From: Bacteroides sp.
GTDB taxonomy: Bacteria; Bacteroidota; Bacteroidia; Bacteroidales; Bacteroidaceae
Assembly: GCA_021202275.1 (NCBI GenBank)
Contig: JAJQDI010000033.1
Span: 1 to 63,030 of the forward strand
Direction: 5' to 3'
Length of the DNA: 63,030 bases
A program made the position numbers and the translations under genes. How positions within the stretch are numbered: position 1 is the stretch's first letter; every line of letters begins with the position of its first letter. This document shows, piece after piece, positions 1 through 10,100 of this stretch. The notes beneath the pieces were generated by a model. That model did not search any database and was not told where the DNA came from. It worked only from the letters and a program-made list of their open reading frames with translations.

Positions 1-48
1 GACCCCAACATTAAAAGTGTTGTGCTCTACCTGCTGAGCTAGCGAATC
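1..48 (-). tRNA. tRNA-Lys (anticodon TTT), 3' part cut off by window edge
   Basis: Read on the minus strand, positions 48 to 1 give acceptor strand GATTCGC, a D-arm with GCTC/GAGC pairing and the usual AGCAGGTA loop, then an anticodon stem CAACA/TGTTG around loop CTTTTAA, which places TTT at the anticodon. The variable region, T-arm and 3' acceptor strand lie outside the window. The visible part has no mismatch in its stems. Confidence 0.93.
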
Positions 49-127
49 AATCCTTTATTGCTGTTAAGCGGGTGCAAAGATAGAGTTTTTTTATGAATTA
101 TCAATTTTTTCACCTGAAAAGATTGCG

Positions 128-1267
128 TTAATTTGTTTCTTTTTCGCTTGGTGATTGATGCTCAGGCTTTTCTGAGACATCTCTTGTCAGACTTTCTCGG
201 TTAATAATGAAACGTTGATAGTATGATAACAAAAGGGTGGTTAGGGGAAGTGCTATAATGACTCCTAATATACCCATCAGAGAACCCCATATAGATAAGG
301 AGAGTAATATGATAGCAGGGTTGAGGCCTGTGATCTTGCCCATAATTTTAGGAACAATAAAACTGTCTTGGATAATTTGTACAATAATGAATATAAGGGT
401 AACAGAAGCGAGGATGATCCAAAAATTCTGTCCGGTATCAGCTGCTTTTAACAATGCCAAGAGGATGGTAGGGGCAAAGGCGATGATTTGAAGGTAGGGT
501 ACAAGGTTAAGAATGCCAACAAATATACCTAAGCCAATGGCTAAAGGAAAATCGATAATAAAGAAGCCGATACAAAATAGAATTCCTACACAAAAAGCAA
601 CTAGGGCTTGTCCACGAAAATATCTGTTCATCCCTACTTGGACATCGTCGACCAGGTTTCTGGTAAAGTAGCGATATTTTTGCGGCAGGTACTTTATCCA
701 ACCTTCTGCAATAGCCTCATAGTCTAAAAGAATAAAAACGAGGTAAAGAAGGATTATAAAAGAAGCTATAATACTGAAAAGGAAATTAATAGATTCTGCT
801 AGAATGGTCCATATTCTGGGTACAACCGCACGAAGTGTATTAGTAATATTTTCCTGGCTGAACAGCCGATTCATCACCTCAACATCTACATTTTCCCGGA
901 TAAATTCAGACAGGCTTACTGGTACACCGACTTCCTGCTGTAGGCCAGTGGTCAGGTAGGTAACCAAAAGATCTTTTACTTTCCAGAACTCTTGGATCAA
1001 AGGCGGTATCAATAGATAAAAAAGGGATAGACCAATTCCAATAAGAATAAACAATACACAGAAAATAGAGAGAATTCTACTTTTCAATTTCAGTTTATAC
1101 TGGAAAAACTTCACAAATGGGTATATCATATAAGCGATCAGCCAGGCAATGAAGAAAGGAAGCAGTACTCCACTTAATCTGTCAAGCAACATAAGCATAC
1201 CGATAATGACAGCTACTAATATCGTAGTCCGAATAAAACTATCGAATGTTATCTTTTTCCTATCCAT
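128..1267 (-). CDS. AI-2E family transporter (PerM/YdiK-like membrane protein)
   Basis: A 379-residue integral membrane protein of the AI-2E exporter family (formerly UPF0118). Seen: two or three N-terminal membrane segments (about residues 14-90), a soluble middle region (about 90-150), then several further hydrophobic stretches. The glycine- and proline-rich part near residues 240-300 (LAIGLGIFVGILNLVPYLQ) is typical of the family. The C-terminus is a short charged tail. Family members export autoinducer-2 or act as Na+/H+ antiporters, so the substrate cannot be read from sequence. It is followed on the same strand by the partial tRNA-Lys and preceded 67 bp upstream by tdk; co-transcription with tdk is possible. 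Confidence 0.88.
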   Translation of the reverse strand: MDRKKITFDSFIRTTILVAVIIGMLMLLDRLSGVLLPFFIAWLIAYMIYPFVKFFQYKLKLKSRILSIFCVLFILIGIGLSLFYLLIPPLIQEFWKVKDLLVTYLTTGLQQEVGVPVSLSEFIRENVDVEVMNRLFSQENITNTLRAVVPRIWTILAESINFLFSIIASFIILLYLVFILLDYEAIAEGWIKYLPQKYRYFTRNLVDDVQVGMNRYFRGQALVAFCVGILFCIGFFIIDFPLAIGLGIFVGILNLVPYLQIIAFAPTILLALLKAADTGQNFWIILASVTLIFIIVQIIQDSFIVPKIMGKITGLNPAIILLSLSIWGSLMGILGVIIALPLTTLLLSYYQRFIINRESLTRDVSEKPEHQSPSEKETN

Positions 1268-1334
1268 GCTTTCTGATCTTTCTAAGGTTTTCTAACAAAT
1301 TGTATATACAGTAAGGAATGAAAAGACGGTTGCA

Positions 1335-1937
1335 TTACTGTACATATTCCTTGTCTTTTGCTACTGCTTCCAGGTAGCAGACTCTGCACAAGGGCTCATA
1401 TTCAGTTGTTTCTCCCAACAGCACCTGTTTGTCATTTTTCACGGTACGATGGGAAAAGGAGGCTAATTGTCCACATTTTACACAGATCGCATGTACTTTG
1501 GATACTTCATCCGCAATGGCACATAAACTAGGCATCGGACCGAAAGGTACACCTTTAAAATCCATATCCAGCCCTGCTACAATTATTCGTATGCCGTTGT
1601 TGGCAAGTTGGTTACATACATCAATGAGATTGTTGTCAAAAAATTGTGCTTCATCAATACCCACTACATCTATCTCTGAGGTGAATAATAAAATACTGGA
1701 TGAAGAATCTATCGGGGTAGAAGAGATTGAATTGCTGTTATGGGAGACAACATCCTCTGCAGAATATCGGGTATCCAGAGCAGGTTTAAAGATTTCTACA
1801 CGTTGTTTGGCAAACTTTGCTCTCCGTAATCTTCGGATAAGTTCTTCGGTCTTCCCGGAGAACATAGAGCCACAAATAACCTCTATTCTTCCTCTTCTTT
1901 TTGTTTCCTGTGTGTGGTCTTCTGAAAATAGTACCAT
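1335..1937 (-). CDS. tdk: thymidine kinase (type II)
   Basis: Phosphorylates thymidine to dTMP in the pyrimidine salvage pathway. The Walker A loop GSMFSGKTEELI lies near the N-terminus, the Walker B stretch DEAQFF in the middle, and two zinc-binding pairs (CVKC and CRVC) in the C-terminal lasso domain, all in the expected order. Length of about 200 residues fits type II enzymes. I chose the ATG at 1937 (MVLFSEDH...) because family members start close to the GRIEVICGSMFSGKT segment; the frame stays open to an upstream ATG at 1973, which would add 12 atypical residues. The gene is divergent from the conserved hypothetical at 2049. Confidence 0.93.
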   Translation of the reverse strand: MVLFSEDHTQETKRRGRIEVICGSMFSGKTEELIRRLRRAKFAKQRVEIFKPALDTRYSAEDVVSHNSNSISSTPIDSSSSILLFTSEIDVVGIDEAQFFDNNLIDVCNQLANNGIRIIVAGLDMDFKGVPFGPMPSLCAIADEVSKVHAICVKCGQLASFSHRTVKNDKQVLLGETTEYEPLCRVCYLEAVAKDKEYVQ

Positions 1938-2048
1938 ATATTTTGATGTATAATGTCCTTGCAAAAATAACACTTTTGTTTTCTTAACAGTGATATTTAC
2001 TTATTTATTTCTACATTTGCAATATCATATTATAGACTGGAGGAGCGT

Positions 2049-2681
2049 ATGCAATCACTACTCACCAATATAGAATTAGATGTTCAGGAATTAAAATATC
2101 TTGTCCAACTTGCCTCAGAAAATCCGGATCAACGATTATGCGAAGTGATGAATCGACGTGTCAACCAATTGATTGAACGTTGTCAGGAGTTCCATACATT
2201 GTTAAAAAGTGAAATTTTTGGAGAAGTTGGAGTTTCTTCCGGAAAAGAAATGCTCATTGAACTGGAGACAGTATTGCCAGATAATTTCTCTGTTACTGAA
2301 GAGGATAGCGAGGAAATGAACGATAATTCATCCTCTTGTTCAGCGACACTTCCGGATAAGGGCAGTCGTATACCTTTAGCGGGAACTACTTCTGAAATGA
2401 AAATGGTCTCTATATCCGAGATAAAACCAATATTGGGAGAGACTTTAAGGAAAAGAACTAGTTTGGTTGACTCAATGAGTTTGAATGATTCTTTTCGTTA
2501 TTCTCAGGAGTTGTTTGATGGCGATATTTCCTGGCTGAATCGGATACTGAAAAGAATAGAACAGGATGCAGATTCGCTGGAGGAGGCACTCCAGATAGTA
2601 GAGGAAATAGCTTCTGATGAAGAAAAAAGTGAAGCCATGCTTGGTTTTCAGGAATGGATCAGATTATATTTTGATAGATAA
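2049..2681 (+). CDS. conserved Bacteroidales hypothetical protein
   Basis: A 210-residue cytoplasmic protein that I do not assign to a function. The N-terminal 60 residues are predicted helical (leucine and glutamate heptads), residues 70-125 are acidic and serine-rich, probably disordered, and the C-terminal 90 residues are helical again (KPILGETLRKRTSLVDSMSLNDSFRYSQELFDGD). The C-terminal segment looks the most conserved-like. No signal peptide, membrane segment or catalytic motif is seen. A -7-like TACATTTG stands at 2012-2019, 30 bp before the start. rsmI begins 8 bp after the stop, so the two are probably one operon. Confidence 0.75.
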   Translation: MQSLLTNIELDVQELKYLVQLASENPDQRLCEVMNRRVNQLIERCQEFHTLLKSEIFGEVGVSSGKEMLIELETVLPDNFSVTEEDSEEMNDNSSSCSATLPDKGSRIPLAGTTSEMKMVSISEIKPILGETLRKRTSLVDSMSLNDSFRYSQELFDGDISWLNRILKRIEQDADSLEEALQIVEEIASDEEKSEAMLGFQEWIRLYFDR

Positions 2682-2689
2682 AAAATAAA

Positions 2690-3364
2690 ATGGGAAAATT
2701 GTATGTTGTACCTACTCCTATAGGGAACCTGGAGGATATCACTTACCGGGCGTTGAGGATATTGAAAGAGGTTGATTTCGTCTTGGCAGAGGATACACGT
2801 ACTTCCGGAAATCTTCTCCGGCATTTTGAAATTAAAAAAACAATATATTCACATCACAAGTTTAATGAGCATAAAACGCTTGAAACTGTGATAGAACGTT
2901 TGAAGGGATATGCATGTGCTGCTTTAGTGTCAGACGCGGGAACTCCAGCTATTTCTGATCCGGGTTTTTTGATTGTGCGCGAATGTATTAAAAATGATAT
3001 AGATGTGGAGTGCCTGCCAGGAGCAACAGCTTTTGTGCCAGCATTAGTCATGTCTGGATTACCTTGTGAAAAATTTGTTTTTGAAGGATTTCTTCCACAG
3101 AAAAAAGGTCGTATGACCAAATTGAAATGTCTGGTAGAAGAGCCAAGGACAATGATCTTTTATGAGTCGCCTCATCGGTTGGTGAAAACCTTAGGACAAT
3201 TGTCAGAATATTTAGATGAATTACGGTTTGCTTCCGTATCGCGGGAGATCTCTAAACTACATGAAGAAACTGTACGTGGTAGTCTTGGAGAACTGATCCA
3301 ACACTTTTCCCTTGTACCAGCCAGAGGGGAGTTGGTTATTGTGGTGGCTGGTAAAGATAAATAA
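2690..3364 (+). CDS. rsmI: 16S rRNA (cytidine(1402)-2'-O)-methyltransferase
   Basis: SAM-dependent methyltransferase of the tetrapyrrole-methylase fold that 2'-O-methylates C1402 in the decoding centre of 16S rRNA. Hallmarks visible: N-terminal LYVVPTPIGNLEDITYRALRIL, then AEDTRTSGNLLRHF, SDAGTPAISDPG (the glycine-rich SAM loop) and LPGATAFVPALVMSGLP, followed by FEGFLPQKKG and FYESPHR. The 224-residue length equals the catalytic core; many Gram-negative homologues carry an extra C-terminal domain that is absent here, as is common in Bacteroidetes. Confidence 0.95.
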   Translation: MGKLYVVPTPIGNLEDITYRALRILKEVDFVLAEDTRTSGNLLRHFEIKKTIYSHHKFNEHKTLETVIERLKGYACAALVSDAGTPAISDPGFLIVRECIKNDIDVECLPGATAFVPALVMSGLPCEKFVFEGFLPQKKGRMTKLKCLVEEPRTMIFYESPHRLVKTLGQLSEYLDELRFASVSREISKLHEETVRGSLGELIQHFSLVPARGELVIVVAGKDK

Positions 3365-3393
3365 TAATTTAGGTTTAATTTAAAATGTATGTT

Positions 3394-4254
3394 ATGAAGA
3401 ATTTAGTTCTCTTATTAATATGTTGTGGATTTATTATCTCCTGTAATGGTTTAAAAGGAGAAGGGAATGAGCATTTGAAAGCAGAAAATGATTCTCTAAT
3501 GACTGAACTTTCGCATAGAGATGCAGAATTAGATGAAATGATGAGTACTTTCAATTTAGTGCAGGAAGGCTTTCGACAGATCAATGCTGCGGAGAACAGA
3601 GTAGACCTTCGTCGAGGGAATATTACTGAAAATGCTACAACTGCCAAGCAACAAATAGCTTCGGATATTGAATTTATAACCAAAACCATGGAGGAGAACA
3701 GGGCACAAATAGCTAAACTCCAGAGTATGCTTAATAGTAGCCGGAGCAATTCTTCCGAGATGAAGAAGGCAGTTGAAAGTCTCACGGAAGAACTTGCTAT
3801 TAAGACAAGACATATTGAGGAATTGCAGGCTGAGCTTGCGTCGAAGAATATACGTATTCAGGAACTTGATCAGGCAGTGACTGATCTGACGGCCAACAAT
3901 GAGGCTTTGCAGGCAGAGAATGAGGCAAAGGCTCGTACGGTTCAGGAGCAGGATCGACAAATGAATGCGGCATGGTTTGTTTTTGGTACCAAGTCTGAAT
4001 TGAAATCTCAGAAAATCCTGCAGAGTGGAGATGTATTGAAAACAGGAGATTTTAATAAAGACTATTTTACTCAAATAGACATTCGTACAACGAATGAGAT
4101 CAAACTTTATTCTAAGCGTGCGGAGTTATTGACTTCCCATCCTGCAGGTACATATAATATGGAGAAAGATGATAAAGGACAGCTTACTTTAAAAATTACT
4201 AATCCAACGGGTTTCTGGAGTGTATCCAGATATCTTGTTATTCAAGTAAGATAA
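3394..4254 (+). CDS. lipoprotein with long coiled coil (possible Cbp1-type adhesin)
   Basis: The N-terminus MKNLVLLLICCGFIISC followed by NG is a type II signal peptide with the acylated cysteine at the end of FIISC. Residues of about 30-195 are rich in E/K/Q/L heptads (KAVESLTEELAIKTRHIEEL and onward), a long coiled coil, and about 85 C-terminal residues form a predicted beta-rich domain. I recall this architecture from a Bacteroides fragilis family annotated as Cbp1 collagen-binding glycoprotein adhesin; I could not check it, so the role is tentative. The frame also has an ATG 9 bases upstream at 3385; 3394 gives the cleaner signal peptide. It lies 29 bp after rsmI. Confidence 0.72.
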   Translation: MKNLVLLLICCGFIISCNGLKGEGNEHLKAENDSLMTELSHRDAELDEMMSTFNLVQEGFRQINAAENRVDLRRGNITENATTAKQQIASDIEFITKTMEENRAQIAKLQSMLNSSRSNSSEMKKAVESLTEELAIKTRHIEELQAELASKNIRIQELDQAVTDLTANNEALQAENEAKARTVQEQDRQMNAAWFVFGTKSELKSQKILQSGDVLKTGDFNKDYFTQIDIRTTNEIKLYSKRAELLTSHPAGTYNMEKDDKGQLTLKITNPTGFWSVSRYLVIQVR

Positions 4255-4329
4255 AAAGTAAATAGAGCATATATATTGAAGGGGAACTGTATGTGAAAAA
4301 TAGTTTTCCTTTTTTCGAAAGGTGAACTA

Positions 4330-5025
4330 ATGAAATACAAAAATATATTTTTTGATCTGGATGATACCTTATGGGCATTCTCTGAAAATGCCCGGGATAC
4401 ATTTGTAGAGATGTATGAGAAATATAATCTGGATTATTATTTTGATTCATTTGAACATTTCTATACAATATATCAGAAAAAGAATGCTGAGTTGTGGGGG
4501 GGGGAGTATGGAAAAGGTCATATAACGAAGAATGAGTTGAATGAGAGCAGATTCTTTTTTCCTTTGCAGAGTGTCGGATGTCACGATAAAGAATTGACAC
4601 GTAAATATTCGAAAGATTTTTTACAAACCATTCCTACAAAAACAAAATTAATGCCTCATGCGAAAGAAATTTTGGATTATCTTTCTCATAAGTATCAGTT
4701 GTATATTTTATCTAATGGATTCAAAGAACTACAAAATAAGAAAATGCGCTCTGCTGGTATACAGGATTATTTTAGACAGGTCGTACTTTCGGAAGATATT
4801 GGTATTATGAAACCCTATCCGGAGATCTTTCATTTTGCTCTTTCTGCCACTCATTCGGACCAGAGAGAATCAATTATGATTGGAGATAGTTGGGATGCGG
4901 ATATAATAGGCTCTCATAATCTAGGGATGCATCAAATATATTATAACATCTCTAATAGAAAGAAATTACCGTTTACTCCTACTTTTATAATTTCTTCTTT
5001 AAAAGAATTGGAAAGTATATTATAA
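4330..5025 (+). CDS. YjjG-family noncanonical pyrimidine nucleotidase (HAD superfamily)
   Basis: A 231-residue HAD hydrolase. Motif I is FFDLDDTLW (residues 6-14) with the nucleophile and acid aspartates; motif II is LSNGF, motif III the lysine in GIMKPYPEIF, and motif IV GDSWDADIIG. A helical cap domain between motifs I and II fits the YjjG group, which dephosphorylates noncanonical pyrimidine nucleotides. The gene contains a run of nine G at 4496-4504 (codons W-G-G-E, about residue 56), a slippage-prone tract. It follows the lipoprotein by 75 bp and ends the plus-strand run. Confidence 0.85.
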   Translation: MKYKNIFFDLDDTLWAFSENARDTFVEMYEKYNLDYYFDSFEHFYTIYQKKNAELWGGEYGKGHITKNELNESRFFFPLQSVGCHDKELTRKYSKDFLQTIPTKTKLMPHAKEILDYLSHKYQLYILSNGFKELQNKKMRSAGIQDYFRQVVLSEDIGIMKPYPEIFHFALSATHSDQRESIMIGDSWDADIIGSHNLGMHQIYYNISNRKKLPFTPTFIISSLKELESIL

Positions 5026-5430
5026 ATTATACATTAAAATGTGAGAAAAAGTGAATTTTTATGCTCTTTTTTTAGAGTAATATTCTTGAAATAAAGTATC
5101 GCTTATCATATAATTAACAAACGCCAATTGAAAGTAACTTTTTATTACATATTTATGTAAGTTTGATATAGTCGAGGCTTTGTCCTGTATTTTAAAGGTA
5201 TGGAAGTTATAGCTAAAATTCCTGTATTTTTTTACTGAATTTCTAGAGTTTCTATCTTTTTGATACGCTCTTAAAAGAATAGAAAAAGATGTTGACCAAG
5301 AAGTAGTATTCCTGAACTTGCACAAAGCAAGCGTATTAAAAAGAGAATTACCTCATTTCTAAATAAAAAACATCAAATTTCGGGATAATTATAAATAAAA
5401 AACGTTTATAGGATAATTAATACTATGTAT
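5026..5430. other. gene-free AT-rich stretch
   Basis: About 400 bp between convergent genes. The longest open frame (minus strand, 88 codons) has no recognisable domain and looks like low-complexity AT-rich translation. A short plus-strand frame ending near 5360 is charged and helix-like but interrupted upstream. I see no RNA gene or recombination site here; it may be decayed coding sequence. Confidence 0.5.
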
Positions 5431-5475
5431 AAAAAGATAAGGGGTTATCCGGTATTTACCGATAACTCCTTATCT
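5431..5475 (-). terminator. rho-independent terminator of silent susC-susD pair 1
   Basis: On the minus strand a hairpin with arms GATAAGGAGTTATC and GATAACCCCTTATC is followed directly by TTTTT. It begins 20 bp after the susD stop codon. Confidence 0.8.
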
Positions 5476-5494
5476 TATTCAAAATAGAGCTACT

Positions 5495-7099
5495 TTAAAT
5501 ATCCTCATTATAATTAGTTTCCAGTTCGGGTATTACCCACGTCCAATTACTATGTCCATTTGCAGTAATTGTAGTTGCATTAGCTGCATGTACATTACCA
5601 CCATTTGGAATGCCTGTACGAGCAATATCTTTGTTCCAACGTTTATAATCAAACCAGTTAAAACCTTCCCCCCAAAGTTCAAAGCTACGATAGTCTATAA
5701 TTTCCTGAAATAGATCTTCACCTGTTTTTGTACAGGTATAATTGGGATTACGACCAGAAGTCGCATTTAATTCAACTAAAGCAGCCTGTGCCTCCGTTGG
5801 CTGATTTAAGAAATAATTTGCTTCAGCCTCGATCAAAATCATTTCTGAAGAACGGATATGGCATAGATACGAAACTCCAGGAGTATCGAATACCCAGAAT
5901 TTCAGTTGAGCTCCTAAATAGAAATAGCCAGCCTGATATGCATCTTCTAATCCTGATGGAGTCATAGAAAGAATATAATCTTCGGCAGCATACCAAATAT
6001 CATCTCCTGTAAAATAAGCATAGGTCTGGTTCATGATTTCTGGATCTGTCAGATCAAATTGTGAAAATTTATCAGCAGTTAAGAACAACTGTTTTCTTAC
6101 ATCATTGTTTGGAATTTTATCTGTCAATATTTTGTCTATAGCACCAGCCCCATATTGAGTATTATTTGCATAATAACCATTGCAGCTAAATTGTGTACTA
6201 AAAGTCCAGTACCACATATTCTCAGTACCATCTCCATAGCTACCAAATATCCATTCACTAGTAGGTCTGCAGAAACCGGAAAGGTAATCAGCATTTGACA
6301 TGAGCGGATAATCCTGACGAGCAAGTTTTGCATAGGTTAAAGCAGTCTGATAATCTTGACGATTTAGGGCAGCACGTGCATATACTGCATAAGCAACATT
6401 GATATTAGGCAACCAGACTTGTGAAGAATTACGATCTAATCCGGATGATTTATATAATGTGATCGCATCTTCACAATCCTGATATATCTGATCATAACAC
6501 TCTTTCACTGTTGATAGAGGCATACTGCCCGTAGATTCATCCAAGCGCAATACAACACCGTCTGTTGCACCATTATTTGTATCGTCCCAACGATACGCAT
6601 ACAATTGAATCAATTGTGAATATGCATAAGCGCGGAAACTCAGTGCTTGAGCTTTTATAAATTCTTTTTCTGTTTCAAGTCCCTCTGCGTCATCAACATT
6701 ATGAATGATTGAATTTGCATTTCCAATTATTGTATAATAATAATACCATGGATAGGCTGAATATGCACTGGAAGCCTGTGTGTAATAATCACCATTCATA
6801 ATATCAGCCCATCCCGGTGACATGATATTATATACGAAATCTTGTCCCGGATACTCGCCATAAATAGATTTAATACGGTTCTCACCACAATATCCTTGTG
6901 AAAAACTAAACTGTTGATAGCACATAATTTGTGCGATTCCATTGATGGCCATTGCCGCATTTTCGGTAGTAGCAAATGCTGTCGAAGTACCGACAGATGA
7001 AGTCGGTGCGGTATTTAAATAATTGTCAGAACACGATGTAGCCAGCATAGCTACTCCCATAAGACTTCCTATAAATAATTTATTTATATATTCTTTCAT
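5495..7099 (-). CDS. SusD/RagB-family nutrient-binding outer-membrane lipoprotein (cassette 1)
   Basis: A 534-residue SusD homologue. The signal peptide MKEYINKLFIGSLMGVAMLATSC ends in a lipobox with the acylated cysteine. Typical elements are the N-terminal repeat region (YYYYTIIGNANSIIHNVDDAEG, FRAYAYSQLIQLYAYRW), tetratricopeptide-like helices (YAVYARAALNRQDYQTALTYA) and the C-terminal RSSEMILIEAEANYFL plus FQEIIDYRSFELWGEGFNWFDYKRWNKD. SusD proteins cap a SusC barrel and help capture oligosaccharides or peptides. It lies 28 bp after the truncated susC. As that susC has no promoter in the present arrangement, this gene should be silent or poorly expressed. Confidence 0.93.
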   Translation of the reverse strand: MKEYINKLFIGSLMGVAMLATSCSDNYLNTAPTSSVGTSTAFATTENAAMAINGIAQIMCYQQFSFSQGYCGENRIKSIYGEYPGQDFVYNIMSPGWADIMNGDYYTQASSAYSAYPWYYYYTIIGNANSIIHNVDDAEGLETEKEFIKAQALSFRAYAYSQLIQLYAYRWDDTNNGATDGVVLRLDESTGSMPLSTVKECYDQIYQDCEDAITLYKSSGLDRNSSQVWLPNINVAYAVYARAALNRQDYQTALTYAKLARQDYPLMSNADYLSGFCRPTSEWIFGSYGDGTENMWYWTFSTQFSCNGYYANNTQYGAGAIDKILTDKIPNNDVRKQLFLTADKFSQFDLTDPEIMNQTYAYFTGDDIWYAAEDYILSMTPSGLEDAYQAGYFYLGAQLKFWVFDTPGVSYLCHIRSSEMILIEAEANYFLNQPTEAQAALVELNATSGRNPNYTCTKTGEDLFQEIIDYRSFELWGEGFNWFDYKRWNKDIARTGIPNGGNVHAANATTITANGHSNWTWVIPELETNYNEDI

Positions 7100-7127
7100 A
7101 CTTTCTTTATTAAACTGTGATTGAATA

Positions 7128-10100
7128 TTAGAATTTCAAGATTAAGCCAATATTATATACACGAGGTGTTACATAAGTATTGTCTTCATATCCTGTTTCA
7201 GAAACCCCACTGAATGTAGCTTGAGGATTCAACCCTTTACGAGATGTGACTGTGAATAAATTTTCAATACCTGTTGTAACAGTTAATCCTTCAACCCCTA
7301 ATGTATTCAGATATTTCTTAGGAAGGCGATAAGAAAGATTTATATTCTTAAATACCAGATAAGAAGCACTTGTAAGCCAGCGATCTGACAGTGCATTATT
7401 ATATGTGGATAAGTTGTGGTTTATTGCCGGAATACCATTTTTATCAATGCGATCTACAGAGGTCTCTGTCATACCTGTAGGTATTCCTGACCAAGATTTT
7501 AAGATATCTTTATGTAAAGCACTTGCGCTGGCTGCGGAAGTTGTCATTAAGCTTCTGTAACTCAGGTCACAGACTTTTCCACCTAATTGATAAGTGAACA
7601 GAGCATTGAGAGACAAATCTTTCCAATTCCATGTTGAATGAAATGAACCATAAACTCTGGGAGTTCCAGATCCGGCCCAATCTTTTAAACCATAAGTCGT
7701 ATCCAATGTATAGTCAATACCGTTAATACTAACCAGACTCTCATTCTCCATAGCTGTCTCTTTCATATCTGGATCAAGTGTATATAGAGACCTACCAGTC
7801 ATTTGGTCAACACCTTCGAAATGGTAGGTAAAGAACTCATAAATAGAATGTCCTTCCGAGAATTTTTGCATACCATTGAGGATATCAGTACCGTCAGGCA
7901 ATTTGATGATTTTATTTTTAATGAATGTGATGTTCAGACCAAAATTCCAGCCCCAAGTTCTCTTCCTGAAAATATCAACATCCGCGGAGAACTCAAGGCC
8001 ACGGTTTGAAATAGTTCCGATATTTTTGTACTGGGTCATATTGGTACTACTGCTATTAAAAGGATACGAGCCTGCGGATAATGGCAGTTTAACTTCAAAC
8101 AATAAGTCTTTAGATCTTTTGTCGAAGTAGCCCAGAGAGAAATTAAAACGATCAAATAAACGTCCTTCAAAACCTAAATCCACTGTTTGAGTGGTTTCCC
8201 ATTTTATATCATTTGCGGCAAGTGTTCTTTTTACTAATGCTCCTGAACCACCATTTTTATCCAAATTATAAAGGGCCATATAAGCATAATAGTCAATGCC
8301 TGCATCATTACCGACTTCACCATAAGAAGCTCTGAGTTTTAAACTATTTACCCAATCAATAGTAGACATAAATTCTTCTTTACGAATATTCCAACTTGCA
8401 CCAAACGAGTAAAAATTACCCCAACGGTGATCCGGGTGGAATCTTGAAGAACCATCACGGCGGTAGGATACATCAAAATGGTATTTTTTATCAAAGTTAT
8501 ACCGGGCACGAGACAAGTAAGATTCCGTTTTATAATCTTGATTATAGCCTTGATAATATGAGTTGGTTGTGAAGTTACCCATTGTATAATTACCTGCAAT
8601 ACTCATACCTGTATTCATTCCATAAGTTAGCTTCATCAAATAGGAATAATTTTCATGTCCCAACATTAAATCAACATGGTGTTTACCAAAATCATAATTC
8701 CGGTTGATCAACTGCTGAACATTATAGGTACGATATTCATATGCGTAATTACTCAAGCGTCCTCCATTCGCTGCGCCATCACCAATATTTGGATTGTCAT
8801 ATTTCGTACGATTGGTAGTTCTGTGGTTTAAATCACCTTTCACTGTAACGTCAATGTTATAAGGTAATTTTATCGTAGCATATGCCTGTCCACCTAAAGA
8901 GTTACGTCTTCTGTATTCATGATCGGCATAACGTTCATATATTACATGACGATTACTCAAATAATCCGACTCCAGGTCATACTGTTTTTTCCCATTTTCA
9001 TCTAAGGTATAGGAACCATCCGCATTATGTAAATAGACAGGATATACAGGAGCCATATTACGAGCCATGTAAAATGGATTTGCATAATAACTACTGTATG
9101 CCGTTGAATTATAATTTTGCTTTTGGGTTGTGGTATATACATTGATACCAGATGTTAACCATTTTGTTGGATTAAACATACTATTAATGCGACCAGAGAA
9201 GCGTTCAAAACCAGTTTCTATAATGTATCCATCCTCTTTCAGATATCCTACAGAAGAATACACATTATATTTTTCACCTGCAGTGGTTGCTGAAAAAGTA
9301 TATTCTTGACGGTGACCATTTCTTTCCAATTCTTTAAACCAATCAAGATCAGTATATCCTGGAAGCTGTTTGGCAATTAACTTGCCATTTGTATCGAACA
9401 ATGCATCATCTGCTGCATCATAAATATTTCTTTTTACAAGGTCACCAATAAGGTTTGCTGTAGCATAATCACTGGCAGCCTTTTCATCATATTCTAAAGA
9501 GGAAAGTGTCATTGCATAATTTTTCATACCTGTCCATTGAGCTTCCATCCAGGGATCTGCACTTAGACGATCATATTCCTTTAGGCCACGGTTGTAGATA
9601 CCCTGATTGATAGATAGAGAAATAGATGTTTTACCATACTCTTTACCCTTTTTTGTCGTAATCAGAATAACTCCATTAGCTGCTCTGTTACCATAGAGAG
9701 CGGCAGAGGCAGCATCTTTCAATACGGATATAGATTCAATATCCGCAGGATTTAAATCTGCAATACTACCATCGAATGGTACACCATCAACCACATATAG
9801 AGGATCTGAGGCACCAGTATTAGTAGAAAGTGTGTTAAAGCCACGGATACGAATAGTTGGAGTTGTTCCAGGTTCACCGTAGGTGCTATTAACCATAATA
9901 CCTGGCGCGGATCCTTCTAATGCACTGGTTACAGTACTGGTAATTCGTTGTTCTATTTTTCTTGAATCAACAACTGATACAGATCCAGTAAGGGATTCCC
10001 GTTTGGCTGTACCATAAGCAACCACTACGACTTCATCCAATAATTTAGAATCCGCATTCAATACAATTTTTACATTGGGAGAAATTGTAATTTCCTGACT

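Noticed and set aside
1..1300. tRNA-Lys as attachment site of a genomic island
   Set aside because: The adjacent genes are ordinary core genes and no integrase or repeated tRNA end is seen next to it.
5059..5325. 88-codon minus-strand open frame
   Set aside because: AT-driven composition, no domain, no promoter or neighbour relation; treated as non-coding.
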